64,000 bases of DNA from an uncultured Bacteroidales bacterium (GCA_902788275.1 CADAJV010000002.1:18720-82719); one strand, 5' to 3'. Positions 32,485 to 42,600 are shown, counted from the stretch's first letter. Notes: generated by a model not told the origin, from the sequence alone. A program made the numbers and translations.

Positions 32485-34692
32485 ATGATACAGACAGTTA
32501 AAAAACGCGACGGGCGTATCGTGGGCTACAATGAGGAGAAAATCAAGGCTGCGATCCGCAAGGCGATGCTTCAGACCGAGAAGGGTGAGGACGAGAGCCT
32601 GATACAGAGAATAGCCGACAGGATTGGCTTTACCGGCAGGGAGCAGATGGAGGTTGAGGAGATTCAGGACCTGGTGGAGATGGAGCTTATGAAGAGTCCC
32701 CGCAAGGAGGTGGCCAAGCTCTACATTGCCTACCGCAACAAGCGCCGCATTGCGCGCAATGCCAAGATGACGTCAAACTTCTTTGACATCATCAATGCCA
32801 AGAACAACGATGTGACGCGCGAGAATGCCAATATGAATGCCGACTCGCCCGCAGGCATGATGATGAAGTTTGCGTCGGAGAGCACCAAGCCCTTCGTTGA
32901 CGACTACCTGCTGAGCGAGGAGTCGCGCGAGGCTGTGAAAAACAACCTGCTCCACATCCACGACAAGGACTATTATCCCACCAAGAGCCTCACCTGCGTG
33001 CAGCATCCGCTGGACAAGATTTTGCAGCACGGCTTCACCGCGGGTCATGGCGAGAGCCGCCCCGCCAAACGCATCGAGACGGCCAGCGTGATTGCCTGTA
33101 TATCGCTGGAGACCGCCCAGAATGAGATGCACGGGGGCCAGGCCATTCCTGCCTTCGACTTCTACCTTGCCCCCTTTGTGCGCAGCTCGTTTATTGAGGA
33201 GGTGAAGTATATTGAGCAGCTTAGCGGCGAGGACTACAGTGACCTCTACGATGCCAAGTTTCCTGACTACCTGACCTGTGAGCTGACCGGCATGACGGGC
33301 AAGGAGCGTGTGCTGCACCACGCCATCAACCGCACTGTGGGGCGTGTGCATCAGGCTATGGAGGCCTTTATCCACAACATGAACACCATCCACTCCCGCG
33401 GCGGCAACCAGGTGGTCTTCTCCTCCATCAACTACGGCACCGACACCTCCGCCGAGGGCCGCTGCGTTATCCGCGAGATACTGAAATCCACCTATGAGGG
33501 TGTGGGCAGCGGTGCCACCGCCATCTTCCCCATCCAGATATGGAAGAAGAAAAAGGGCGTGAGCTATCTGCCCACCGACCCCAACTACGATCTCTACAAG
33601 TATGCCTGCACAGTTACGGCGCGCCGCTTCTTCCCCAATTTCGTCAACCTCGACGCTACATACAATCAGCATGAGAAGTGGGACATCAATGACCCTAACC
33701 GCTATATGTATGAGCTGGCCACCATGGGCTGCCGCACGCGAGTGTTTGAGAACCGCTTCGGATCCAAGACCAGCATCGGCCGCGGTAACCTGTCCTTCTC
33801 TACCATGAACATCGTGGCGCTGGCCATCGAGTGCATGGGCATCAAGGATAAGGAGGCCCGCATCAATGCCTTCTTTGCCAAGCTCGACAATCTGCTGGAG
33901 GTTACCGCCAAGCAGCTCAACGAGCGTTTCGACTTCCAGCGCTCGGCTCTGGCCAAGCAGTTCCCGATGGTGATGAGCCGCCTGTGGGTGGGCTCCGAGG
34001 ACCTTGGGCCCAATGACACAGTGGAGGCTGTAATCAATCAGGGGACCCTCGGCATCGGCTTTATCGGCCTGGCCGAGTGCCTTATCGCCCTTATCGGCAA
34101 GCACCACGGCGAAAGTGAGGAGGCCCAGGAGCTGGGTCTTAAGATTGTTACCTACATGCGTGACCGTGTCAACGACTTCAGCGAGCGCTACCAGCACAAC
34201 TTCAGCGTGCTTGCCACCCCCGCCGAGGGCCTGGCAGGTCGCTTCACCAAGGGCGACCGCAAGAAATACGGCATCATACCGGGCGTAACCGATAAGGACT
34301 ACTATACCAACTCCAACCACGTGCCCGTCTATTATCACTGCAGCCCGCGCCATAAGGCCGAGGTGGAGGCTCCCTATCATGAGCTGACGCGCGGCGGCCA
34401 CATCTTCTATGTGGAGATTGATGGTGACGCCACCCACAACCCCGAGGCCATTATGGACATAGTGGACCTCATGGATGAGTACAACATCGGCTACGGCTCG
34501 GTCAATCACAACCGCAACCGCTGCATGGACTGCGGCTACGAGGATGCCACCGAGGGCCTGACCACCTGTCCCCGCTGCGGCAGCAAGCATATCGACACCT
34601 TGCAGCGCATCACCGGCTACCTGGTGGGTACCACTGACCGCTGGAACTCCGGCAAGCTGGCTGAGTTGCACGACCGTGTAGTTCACAAATAA
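32485..34692 (+). CDS. nrdD: Anaerobic ribonucleoside-triphosphate reductase
   Basis: 735 aa. An N-terminal ATP-cone (about 1-90, KKRDGRIVGYNEEKIKAAIR), the catalytic barrel, a C-terminal zinc site (CMDCGY ... CPRCGSKH) and the glycyl radical motif RITGYLVGT are all present. It makes dNTPs from NTPs without oxygen, and NrdG follows after 4 bp to activate it. The reverse strand holds a long 659-aa open frame that is only a codon-bias shadow. Confidence 0.98.
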   Translation: MIQTVKKRDGRIVGYNEEKIKAAIRKAMLQTEKGEDESLIQRIADRIGFTGREQMEVEEIQDLVEMELMKSPRKEVAKLYIAYRNKRRIARNAKMTSNFFDIINAKNNDVTRENANMNADSPAGMMMKFASESTKPFVDDYLLSEESREAVKNNLLHIHDKDYYPTKSLTCVQHPLDKILQHGFTAGHGESRPAKRIETASVIACISLETAQNEMHGGQAIPAFDFYLAPFVRSSFIEEVKYIEQLSGEDYSDLYDAKFPDYLTCELTGMTGKERVLHHAINRTVGRVHQAMEAFIHNMNTIHSRGGNQVVFSSINYGTDTSAEGRCVIREILKSTYEGVGSGATAIFPIQIWKKKKGVSYLPTDPNYDLYKYACTVTARRFFPNFVNLDATYNQHEKWDINDPNRYMYELATMGCRTRVFENRFGSKTSIGRGNLSFSTMNIVALAIECMGIKDKEARINAFFAKLDNLLEVTAKQLNERFDFQRSALAKQFPMVMSRLWVGSEDLGPNDTVEAVINQGTLGIGFIGLAECLIALIGKHHGESEEAQELGLKIVTYMRDRVNDFSERYQHNFSVLATPAEGLAGRFTKGDRKKYGIIPGVTDKDYYTNSNHVPVYYHCSPRHKAEVEAPYHELTRGGHIFYVEIDGDATHNPEAIMDIVDLMDEYNIGYGSVNHNRNRCMDCGYEDATEGLTTCPRCGSKHIDTLQRITGYLVGTTDRWNSGKLAELHDRVVHK

Positions 34693-34696
34693 TAAG

Positions 34697-35179
34697 ATGA
34701 GAATCCTTGACATCGTAGAAGGCACCACCGTTGACGGCCCCGGCCTGCGCACGTCAATCTACGTGGCGGGTTGCAGGCACCAGTGTGAGGGTTGCCACAA
34801 TCCCCAGTCGTGGGATTTCGGCGCCGGGCGCGAGATGACCGACGACGAAATCCTGGAGGTCATCCGACGCAACAGATTCAATGTGACCTTCTCAGGCGGC
34901 GACCCCCTCTACAGCGTACATGAGGTGGGCAGCCTCTGTCATCGCATCAGGCAGGAGCTGCACAAGACCGTCTGGCTCTACACCGGTTTCCTCTGGGAGC
35001 TGATATGCAACGAGGAGGCCTACCAGCCGGTGCTGCAGAATATCGACGTGCTGGTCGATGGGCCGTTCATTGCGGCCAGGCGCGACATCTCGCTCCGCTT
35101 TCGTGGCAGCAGCAACCAGCGCATCATTGACGTGCCGCGCAGCCTGGCCGAGGGCAAGGCCGTGGTGCTGGATTATTAA
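34697..35179 (+). CDS. nrdG: Anaerobic RNR activating protein
   Basis: 160-aa radical SAM enzyme that installs the glycyl radical on NrdD. The cluster motif is CRHQCEGCHNPQSW (CxxxCxxC), followed by FSGGDPLYS. Co-transcribed with nrdD. Confidence 0.97.
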   Translation: MRILDIVEGTTVDGPGLRTSIYVAGCRHQCEGCHNPQSWDFGAGREMTDDEILEVIRRNRFNVTFSGGDPLYSVHEVGSLCHRIRQELHKTVWLYTGFLWELICNEEAYQPVLQNIDVLVDGPFIAARRDISLRFRGSSNQRIIDVPRSLAEGKAVVLDY

Positions 35180-35215
35180 ATAAAGGTACGCACGTACATT
35201 ATAACAGATAAGAAT

Positions 35216-36076
35216 ATGAAGACAATTTTTCGCAACCTCCTTATGCTGCCGGCTTTGCTCTGGGGCTTGCACAGTCAGGCTGTGGTCAGGACCGACAGTC
35301 TCTACAGCACCGTCATGGACGAGTGGGTGAAGTATAATGTCTATACCCCTGCCTCCTTCGACGACAGCGGCCTCACCGCCTATCCAGTGCTCTATCTGCT
35401 GCATGGGCTGAGCGACTATTACGGCGCCTGGAACAACAATGCACAGCTGGGCGAGGTGGCTGATGAGCTGTTGGCCGCAGGCAAGATTTGTCCGATGGTC
35501 ATCATCATGCCCAACGCCGGCGGCCCCGACACCCGCAACACTTGGAACGGCTACTTCAATATGCCCGGCCACAGCTATGAGGACTTCTTCTTCCAGGAGT
35601 TGGTGCCCTGGGTAGAGGCGCGCTACCACATACAGGGCGACAAGGCCCACCGTGCCATCAGCGGCCTTTCCATGGGCGGTGGCGGCAGCACTGTCTATAG
35701 CCAGAAGCACCCCGAGATGTTTTCCTCCTGCTATGCCATGAGCGCCTGGCTTGACAATAGCGACAACCTGCAGGAGGCTGAAATCAACAAGCTCTATTAT
35801 GTCGTCAAGGCTGTGCAGGAAAACTCAGCCATCCGCTTTGTGGAGCAGGCCGACGAGGAGACCCTTGAGAAGCTGCGCACCGTCAAGTGGTTCTTCGACA
35901 TTGGCGACGACGACTTCCTTCTGGAGCAGAGCGAGCGCCTGCACATGCTGATGCGCAACAAGCGTGTCAAGGCTGAGCTCCGCATACGCGACGGCATCCA
36001 TAATTGGAGCTACTGGAAGTCGGCACTCTACACCAGTCTGCCCTTTGCCACCAAGCACTTCGGCACCTCTAAATAA
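35216..36076 (+). CDS. Secreted esterase, esterase D / tributyrin esterase type
   Basis: 286 aa with a signal peptide (about 1-22). Alpha/beta hydrolase fold: VLYLLHGLSDYYGAW, nucleophile elbow GLSMGGGGS (Ser152), acid near GDDDFLLEQ and His in RDGIHNWSYW. Related enzymes remove acetyl or feruloyl groups from polysaccharides or hydrolyse short esters; the substrate cannot be told here. 36 bp after nrdG. Confidence 0.88.
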   Translation: MKTIFRNLLMLPALLWGLHSQAVVRTDSLYSTVMDEWVKYNVYTPASFDDSGLTAYPVLYLLHGLSDYYGAWNNNAQLGEVADELLAAGKICPMVIIMPNAGGPDTRNTWNGYFNMPGHSYEDFFFQELVPWVEARYHIQGDKAHRAISGLSMGGGGSTVYSQKHPEMFSSCYAMSAWLDNSDNLQEAEINKLYYVVKAVQENSAIRFVEQADEETLEKLRTVKWFFDIGDDDFLLEQSERLHMLMRNKRVKAELRIRDGIHNWSYWKSALYTSLPFATKHFGTSK

Positions 36077-36088
36077 TCACAGGTCTTG

Positions 36089-37666
36089 ATGAGTAACAAT
36101 ATTGCCAAGAAAGAATACGACGTAATCATTGTGGGCGGCGGCATCACCGGCGTGGGTACTGCCCGCGACTGCGCCATGCGCGGCCTCAAGACGCTGCTGC
36201 TGGAGCGCAGCGACTTTGCCACCGGTGCCACCGGCCGCAACCACGGTCTGCTCCACTCGGGTGCGCGCTATGCTGTCAACGACTCAGCCTCAGCGGCGGA
36301 GTGCATCCGTGAGAATATGATTCTGCGTCGCATCGCCAGCCATTGTGTGGAGGAGCACGACGGTCTTTTTATTTCCCTGCCCGAGGATGACCTCGGCTAT
36401 CAGACGCAGCTCTACGAGGCCTGCCATCGCGCCGGCATACCCGCCGACATCATCGACCCCGAGGAGGCTAAGCGCATTGAGCCAGCCGTCAACCCGGCGC
36501 TCACCGGAGCGGTGAGGGTGCCCGACGGCTCGGTTGACCCGTTTCGCCTCGTGAGGGCCAACGAGCTGGACGCGCGCCTGCACGGTGCCGACATACTTAC
36601 CTACCATGAGGTGACCGACATTGTGCGCCGCGGTAGTAGGGTGGAGGGCGTTAAGGTGCGCAACACTCAGAGCGGCGAAGAGTTTGCGGTTCGCGGCAGC
36701 ATCGTTGTCAATGCCGCAGGTATCTGGGGAATGCTTCTTGCCCAGATGGCCGGGGTGGAGGTCAAGATGTTTCCCAGCAAGGGGGCACTGCTCATCTTTG
36801 CCAACCGTGTCAACAAGATGGTTATCAACCGCTGTCATAAGGCCTCCAATGGTGATATCCTGGTGCCCGACGGTAATGTGACCATCCTCGGTTCTACTTC
36901 TGACCGCGTGTCCATTGGCGAGTGCGATGACATGCACGTCACCCCCAAGGAGATTGAGACACTGATGCGCGAGGGTACCAAGTTGGTGCCTCTGCTAGCC
37001 AGCACCCGCATGCTGCGTGCCTATGCCGGCGTGCGTCCGCTGGTTGCAGCCGACGATGATGCGTCGGGGCGCGGCATCAGTCGCGGCATCGTCTGCATAG
37101 ACCATGAGGAGCGTGACGGGCTGCAGGGATTCATCACCATCACCGGCGGCAAGCTCATGACCTATCGCTTGATGGCCGAAATGGCCACCGACCTTGTCTG
37201 CGCCAAGCTCCATGTGGCCCGCAAATGTGAGACAGCCATGATAATCCTGCCCGACATTGACAGCAAGGCAGACGATGCTCCTGCTCCCCTGCGCAGAGGT
37301 AGCCGTACTGTTGCCTTGCGCGATGAGAAGATGTATGTCTGCGAGTGTCATAAGGTAACACTTGGCGAGATTCGCGACACTATTGCCAGCGGTCAGGCCG
37401 AGACGCTAACCCAGCTTCGCCGCCGTACCCGCATGGGTATGGGCAAGTGTGCCGGTCGTTTCTGTGCGCTGCGCTCGGCTCGCCTGATGTGCTCGGTTGG
37501 GAAGAAAGATGCTGCGCAGAGTGGGCGCGACCTTGCCGACTTCATTGGCGAGCGCTGGAAGGGTATCTATCCGGTGGGGTGGGGTACCACTCTTGCCGAC
37601 GGTCAGTATATGACCAGTGTCTATCAGGGACTCTGCGGTCTTGATCAATTCTCCGGCGACGCTTGA
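36089..37666 (+). CDS. glpA: Anaerobic glycerol-3-phosphate dehydrogenase subunit A
   Basis: 525 aa from the ATG at 36089 (an in-frame TTG lies just before). FAD motif DVIIVGGGITGVGTARDCAM, the GATGRNHGLLHSGARYAV segment, and a C-terminal BFD-like [2Fe-2S] domain (CECHKVTLGEI ... GKCAGRFC). Oxidises glycerol-3-phosphate to DHAP. glpB follows after 48 bp, but no glpC is present downstream. Confidence 0.94.
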   Translation: MSNNIAKKEYDVIIVGGGITGVGTARDCAMRGLKTLLLERSDFATGATGRNHGLLHSGARYAVNDSASAAECIRENMILRRIASHCVEEHDGLFISLPEDDLGYQTQLYEACHRAGIPADIIDPEEAKRIEPAVNPALTGAVRVPDGSVDPFRLVRANELDARLHGADILTYHEVTDIVRRGSRVEGVKVRNTQSGEEFAVRGSIVVNAAGIWGMLLAQMAGVEVKMFPSKGALLIFANRVNKMVINRCHKASNGDILVPDGNVTILGSTSDRVSIGECDDMHVTPKEIETLMREGTKLVPLLASTRMLRAYAGVRPLVAADDDASGRGISRGIVCIDHEERDGLQGFITITGGKLMTYRLMAEMATDLVCAKLHVARKCETAMIILPDIDSKADDAPAPLRRGSRTVALRDEKMYVCECHKVTLGEIRDTIASGQAETLTQLRRRTRMGMGKCAGRFCALRSARLMCSVGKKDAAQSGRDLADFIGERWKGIYPVGWGTTLADGQYMTSVYQGLCGLDQFSGDA

Positions 37667-37714
37667 TAAATCTTATAGCACCTCACTATTTTATTATCTT
37701 ACTTCTGTAAAAGA

Positions 37715-38977
37715 ATGTCTTTCGATACTATTATAATAGGTGGCGGTCTCAGCGGACTGACGGCAGGCATCGCTCTTGCCAAGGCTGGGCAGCACGTAGC
37801 CCTTGCCGCTGCGGGACCGAGCACGCTCAGCTATTTCTCTGGTTCCTTCGACCTGTTGGGCTACAATGCCGAGGGCAAGGCCGTCAGCCGTCCCCTTGAC
37901 GAGATAAAGAATCTGCCCGCCAGCCATCCCTACGCCAAGTTAGGCGCTGGCAATGTAGCGCAGCTTGCTGCCAAGGCTCATAGCCTGCTTGCGGAGGCAG
38001 GCCTCAGTCTCAAGGGCGATGGCATCAACAATCACTTCCGCATCACCCCGATGGGCGTTGCTCGTCCGGCGTGGCTCAGCCTTGATGACTGCCTTACATG
38101 GGAAGCCCCCCAGCCCTCTAAAGGGGATGAAAAGTCCCCTTTCAATTTTCAAATACTAAATATCGAGGGCTTCCTTGACTTCCCCGTAGAGTTTGTAGCT
38201 TATGGCTTGCGGCAGATGGGCGCACAGGCCACTACCCATACCGTTGCTCTAAATATTTTGCAGGCCAACCGCAAGAGCCCCTATGAGACACGCGCCACCA
38301 GCATAGCCCGCCTGATGGACAACGACGAGATACTCCGCGACTTTGCAGCCGAGGTAGAATCCCAAATCCCCAATCCCCAATCTCAAATTGCCATTGTCTT
38401 GCCAGCCGTGTTCGGCCTAAGCGGCAGCGAGCCGCTGCAGAAGCTGCGCTCGATGATGGGAGTGCCCGTCTATGTGATAGCCACTCTGCCTCCGTCACTG
38501 CTCGGCATGCGTGTGCAGAATGTGCTGCGCAAGCACTTCGTGGAGCTTGGCGGCAACATCTTTCATGAGTCGAAAGTCACTTCAGGCATCATCAGCGGCG
38601 GCGAGGTCACCAGCATAGCCAGTGGCTATTCCGAGACAGTTACTGCCGACAACTATATCCTGGCTACCGGCTCCTTCCAGAGCCACGGCCTTGTGGCCGA
38701 CTACCGTAAGGTCAGCGAGCCGCTGTTTAATCTCGACATTGATGCCGCCTCCAGCCGCACGGGGTGGACCTGTCCGGCCATCTTTGAGTCTCAGCCCTAT
38801 ATGAGCTTCGGCGTGAGCACCGACAGCCATCTTCATCCTCTCAGGGGTGCCACCGCCGTGCGCAATCTCTACGCCGTGGGCTCCGTGCTCAGTGGCCACA
38901 ACGCACTGGCCCAAGCTGACGGTACAGGGGTTTCGCTTATCACGGCCCTTGCCGCTGCTGCCAGCATTGCCGGATAG
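37715..38977 (+). CDS. glpB: Anaerobic glycerol-3-phosphate dehydrogenase subunit B
   Basis: 420 aa. FAD motif DTIIIGGGLSGLTAGIALAK and FSGSFDLLGY match GlpB. Two in-frame repeat insertions are visible: EAPQPSKGDEKSPFNFQI at about 130-147 (bases 38101-38156), built from the same DNA as the dsbD insert, and ESQIPNPQSQIA at about 216-227 (bases 38359-38390) from CCCCAAT heptamers. No membrane-anchor glpC follows; a convergent hairpin and an opposite-strand gene come next. Confidence 0.9.
   Translation: MSFDTIIIGGGLSGLTAGIALAKAGQHVALAAAGPSTLSYFSGSFDLLGYNAEGKAVSRPLDEIKNLPASHPYAKLGAGNVAQLAAKAHSLLAEAGLSLKGDGINNHFRITPMGVARPAWLSLDDCLTWEAPQPSKGDEKSPFNFQILNIEGFLDFPVEFVAYGLRQMGAQATTHTVALNILQANRKSPYETRATSIARLMDNDEILRDFAAEVESQIPNPQSQIAIVLPAVFGLSGSEPLQKLRSMMGVPVYVIATLPPSLLGMRVQNVLRKHFVELGGNIFHESKVTSGIISGGEVTSIASGYSETVTADNYILATGSFQSHGLVADYRKVSEPLFNLDIDAASSRTGWTCPAIFESQPYMSFGVSTDSHLHPLRGATAVRNLYAVGSVLSGHNALAQADGTGVSLITALAAAASIAG
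38101..38156. repeat. In-frame composite repeat in glpB, shared with dsbD
   Basis: CCCCCCAGCCCTCTAAAGGG followed by a TCAATTTTCAAA word. The same two parts, in the same order and frame, occur in dsbD (minus strand, 47300-47430), giving PQPSKGDE here and PQPPKGEE there. Confidence 0.82.
38359..38390. repeat. CCCCAAT heptamer run inside glpB
   Basis: Units CCAAATC, CCCAATC, CCCAATC and TCAAATT are read in frame as IPNPQSQ. Confidence 0.72.
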
Positions 38978-38998
38978 TCAGGCTTTACAATAATAGAT

Positions 38999-39027
38999 GG
39001 CGCCGCACTTTTACAAAGCGCGGCGCC
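38999..39027. terminator. Hairpin between convergent glpB and the BspA/dockerin gene
   Basis: GGCGCCGC pairs perfectly with GCGGCGCC around a 13-nt loop. The T-tract is weak on both strands, but the position between convergent genes supports a bidirectional terminator. Confidence 0.62.
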
Positions 39028-39077
39028 ACTTATTGTTGCGTCCCATTGTGGGGGTAATAGAGTATTGCTTCGGTATC

Positions 39078-41609
39078 TCAGTTGCCGCTGATTATAATCT
39101 TATAGACGGCCACCACATCGGCGGAGTTGACTTCGCCGTTGCCGTCAACATCGGCCTTGGTCTTGGTGAAGCCGGATGCCTCGCCTTCAATGATGTAGCG
39201 GTAGATGGCCACCACGTCAGCGGAGTTGACGTCTCCCTCACCGGTTACGTCGCCCTTCTTCCATGTGGAGCCACTACGCGTGATGTGCACTCTACCAGTG
39301 GCGGGCTCTCCGCTGTTGTCCACTACTACGCCCTTCTGGGCTTCCCAGTAGCAGCCATCAGCGAACTGACAGTCCTGCAGGGTGACGCTGCAGAAAGACT
39401 CCATGATAGTCTGGTCAGGCCACTTTGCGCAACTCAGGTCGAGTTCGCTGTTCCTAATAAACAGGTCCACATTGTCTTCCTGCCAGAAATATGCCCCGTC
39501 TGGCACGGTGATTTTGGAATCGACAATGGTCAGCAGTGCCTGGTTTTCGTCACCCAGGCTCTGGCAATACATATCACCCATCAGGGAGAGGGAGGCTTTA
39601 TCGTCAATACCGTTTATTATCCACTGCCGTAAGCCATCCACCTTTTCGTCTTCTTCGAAGCGAAGACCGTATGGGTAGTCGTTATCAGTGCCAACGAGGT
39701 TGTTGTCGCCCTCCAGGCTTAAGAGGAAACCGTTTCCTTCCACATACAGTGCATACAATTCGTCATAGGGGATGTATGCTGTGTTGAACTTGGCGTCCTT
39801 GAGTTTCATCACGTTGTTTGAATAGGTTACCTTGCCCGATGAGAGCGACATGGGATTGAAGTCGTCAGCATTATAGTTGTTGAGCCAGTTGCCGCCCAGA
39901 TTGACATCGTATTGCACCAGCTTGTCCTTGGGCACAATCTTGAAGGGCTTGGTTACAACCACTCCTTCGCCATCTCCGTTGGGGCGCACGCCGCAGTCAT
40001 AGACGGCGCGCTTCTCATAGTTGTAGTAGTAGTTGTCGTAGCTGTACCTTATGTTGGTTTCGTCAATCTTTTCCAATCCACTGATTACTTCGGAATTGTT
40101 GCTGCTGCTTACTGTCAAAACCATATCGCCCGGAATAAGGCGTGGCCTTTGGTATCTGTTGGAATAGCTGTTCCACATCTCGTTGCCACAAATAGCTCCC
40201 AGACGACCTTCGATATTCAGCTCGAGGATTTTGCCGCTCGTTATTTCATCTCCCGACAATACGCTGTTGCCCCACATGAGTAAGCCAAAGCCATCGGTGC
40301 TCTTGATGCTGAGCGAGGCTCCGTCGGTGGTGGCGGCAGGGAATACGTCGCCGCCTTCTATGGCTGTACTAGAAGTGGTAATGCTGTTTTGACCGATAAG
40401 GTAAAGGTTGAGCGTGGCAGCGGGGGGAAACCAGAATCCGCCCTCACCCACAAAGGTAGCATTGTTCATCGTAAGAGTGAAATCCTCGGGGTCATAGTCA
40501 ACGGAACCGTTTTTTGCAAATGACTGGGCATTAGCGGCGGTCAGCAGGTGGCCGTTGAATATCAGGCCATCGATAGGTGTGAAGGCTCCGGGGCGTGCAA
40601 CTATATCGGGATGAGCTTCGTCAATACCCCAAGAGTCCTTGTATGTGCTGGAATGTCCGCCCATCAGCTTAGTGTCATTATCGAAGATATAGTTGCAGCT
40701 AGCGTCGCTGGGAAGATAGTCTTTCCAGTCGCAGTTGCAGTATATGGTGACGAGCTGCGGACAACTGGAGAACATGAAGGTAATGTTTTTGACGCGGCTC
40801 ATGTCGAAGGAGGTAACGTTGATCTCTGTCACCTTGCTGCAGCCGCTGAACATGGCTGTCATGCCGGTGACCTTGGCCGTGTTGAAGTTGCTCAGGTCGA
40901 GCCGTCTGAGCTGCTCGCAGGAGTTGAGCATGTAGCTCATATCGGTGACATTGGCAGTATTGAAACTGCTCAAGTCAAGGCTGGTGAGGCTCTGGCAGTT
41001 GGCGAACATGTGGCTCATGTTGGTGACCTTGGCCGTGTTGAAGTTGCTCAGGTCGAGGCTGGCGAGGTTGATGCAGTTGTTGAACATATAGCTCATGTCG
41101 GTGGCGGAGGAGGTGGCCACGTTCTGCAGTCCGGTTACGGCGGTGAGAGCCATGCAGCCGTCAAACATATGGCTCCAGTTGGCGGCGGGGCCGGAACGGA
41201 AATCGCTGAGGTCGATGCTTTTGAGGCTTAAGCAGTTGTAGAAGAGGTAGGACCAGTCAGTGCACTTGTCGCCGTTGAAGTTGCCGAAGTTGATGACCTT
41301 CTGCAAATTGGTGCAGTCCCTAAAGAAGCCTCCGAGGCCGGCTATGCGGGCATCCCAGAAGGAGTTGTCAAACTTGATTTGTTCTACTTTGCTTCTCACA
41401 GCGTTCCAGCCGTTGGTGCCGGCGATGTCATAAATCCTATCATTGGGATAGGTGCTAAGCTGGCGCTTGCGGTTGGCAAGCTCATCGTCGTAGTAGAAGG
41501 TGAGGGTCTTGTTGCTGTTGGTGTAGTAGCAATACAAATCCTTTGCCATGGTGCCTACGGGTACCAGCATGAGGGCGATGAGCATCAGGTTCTGCAATTT
41601 TCTTTTCAT
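39078..41609 (-). CDS. BspA-like DUF285 surface protein with C-terminal dockerin
   Basis: 843 aa. Signal peptide (about 1-22), then DUF285 leucine-rich repeats (about 80-310) of the form SLDLSNFNTAKVTNMSHMFA, two beta-rich regions that begin alike (GLIFNGHLLTA, then VTYSNNVMKLKDAKF), and a C-terminal dockerin pair, GDVTGEGDVNSADVVAIYRY and ADVDGNGEVNSADVVAVYKI (about 783-843). BspA-type proteins act in adhesion. The dockerin could bind a cohesin such as the one suspected at 23835. Confidence 0.88.
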   Translation of the reverse strand: MKRKLQNLMLIALMLVPVGTMAKDLYCYYTNSNKTLTFYYDDELANRKRQLSTYPNDRIYDIAGTNGWNAVRSKVEQIKFDNSFWDARIAGLGGFFRDCTNLQKVINFGNFNGDKCTDWSYLFYNCLSLKSIDLSDFRSGPAANWSHMFDGCMALTAVTGLQNVATSSATDMSYMFNNCINLASLDLSNFNTAKVTNMSHMFANCQSLTSLDLSSFNTANVTDMSYMLNSCEQLRRLDLSNFNTAKVTGMTAMFSGCSKVTEINVTSFDMSRVKNITFMFSSCPQLVTIYCNCDWKDYLPSDASCNYIFDNDTKLMGGHSSTYKDSWGIDEAHPDIVARPGAFTPIDGLIFNGHLLTAANAQSFAKNGSVDYDPEDFTLTMNNATFVGEGGFWFPPAATLNLYLIGQNSITTSSTAIEGGDVFPAATTDGASLSIKSTDGFGLLMWGNSVLSGDEITSGKILELNIEGRLGAICGNEMWNSYSNRYQRPRLIPGDMVLTVSSSNNSEVISGLEKIDETNIRYSYDNYYYNYEKRAVYDCGVRPNGDGEGVVVTKPFKIVPKDKLVQYDVNLGGNWLNNYNADDFNPMSLSSGKVTYSNNVMKLKDAKFNTAYIPYDELYALYVEGNGFLLSLEGDNNLVGTDNDYPYGLRFEEDEKVDGLRQWIINGIDDKASLSLMGDMYCQSLGDENQALLTIVDSKITVPDGAYFWQEDNVDLFIRNSELDLSCAKWPDQTIMESFCSVTLQDCQFADGCYWEAQKGVVVDNSGEPATGRVHITRSGSTWKKGDVTGEGDVNSADVVAIYRYIIEGEASGFTKTKADVDGNGEVNSADVVAVYKIIISGN

Positions 41610-41666
41610 AATTTTGGAGTCGATAAATTTTGTAATGTCTTATCTGTCTTATCTCTTTGCGTATGC

Positions 41667-42419
41667 TTACTCCTCGGCGAGGGCGGTCTCCAGTTCATCG
41701 GGGGTGACTTTTAGCTTGAATTTGCCGTCTTGAGCCAGTGATATGTTGCCTGTCTCCTCGGAGACGATGATGGCCAGGGCATCGCTTTTCTCTGAGATGC
41801 CGAGGGCGGAGCGGTGGCGCAGTCCGAGCGACTTGGGTATTTCGCTGTCGTGGCTCACGGGCAGTATGCAGCCGGCGGCCACGATGCGCTGGCCGCGGAT
41901 TATCATGGCTCCGTCGTGGAGGGGGGAGTTTTTGAAGAAGATGTTCTGAATGAGACTGTTGTTTATCTTTGCGTCAATCTCCTCACCCGAGCTGATGAAG
42001 TCGCGCAGGCCCACGGCGCGCTCTATCACTATTAGCGCGCCCACGCGGTCGTCGCTCATCTTCTTGCATGCCAGTACTATGGGCATGATGTCTTCGTGGC
42101 TGGCCTGCTGGCGATGCTTACGGCCTAAGAAGCGGAAGATATTGGAACGACGTGTGCCGATGGTGGAGAAGAAGCGGCGTATCTCCTCCTGAAAGACGAT
42201 GACCAGGGCTATGACTCCCATGCTGACGAGCTTGTCGAAGATGGTGCCGAGCAACCGCATATTGAACACCTGCGACACCAGTATCCACGCGATGATGAAG
42301 ATTATGATGCCGGTGAATATGTTGGCGGCATAGGAGCGCTTCATCAGTTTGTAGATATAGAAGAGCAGCAGCGCAACAAGGATTATGTCTATTATGTCCT
42401 TAATGCCTATGGTTATCAT
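41667..42419 (-). CDS. Diadenylate cyclase (CdaA/DacA type)
   Basis: 250 aa with three membrane helices at the N terminus (about 1-75), then the DisA_N domain with DGA at 169-171 and RHR at 201-203, the catalytic signatures for making c-di-AMP from two ATP. It follows folP, an arrangement usual in Bacteroidales. Confidence 0.96.
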   Translation of the reverse strand: MITIGIKDIIDIILVALLLFYIYKLMKRSYAANIFTGIIIFIIAWILVSQVFNMRLLGTIFDKLVSMGVIALVIVFQEEIRRFFSTIGTRRSNIFRFLGRKHRQQASHEDIMPIVLACKKMSDDRVGALIVIERAVGLRDFISSGEEIDAKINNSLIQNIFFKNSPLHDGAMIIRGQRIVAAGCILPVSHDSEIPKSLGLRHRSALGISEKSDALAIIVSEETGNISLAQDGKFKLKVTPDELETALAEE

Positions 42420-42445
42420 TTTAGCTTACGGTTTGAAATTAGAAA

Positions 42446-42560
42446 ATTTTAGTAGTTAAGAAGTTAAGAAGTTAAGAAGTTAAGAAGTTAAGCCGTTAAG
42501 AAGTTAAGCCGTTACTCATGACTATTGTCTTCTAACTCCTTCTATCTCCTTATTTCTTCT
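42446..42560. repeat. GTTAAGAA octamer array between folP and the cyclase gene
   Basis: At least seven 8-bp units (GTTAAGAA with GTTAAGCC variants) run from about 42453 to 42512, followed by TCTAACTCCTTCTATCTCC-type words. They lie in the leader of the cyclase gene. Confidence 0.8.
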
Positions 42561-42600
42561 TTTAACTCCTTCTATCTTCAAAATTATTAGGAATGGAGTG

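Noticed and set aside
32773-34752. 659-aa open frame opposite nrdD
   Set aside because: Codon-bias shadow of a highly biased gene; no domain, promoter or start context.
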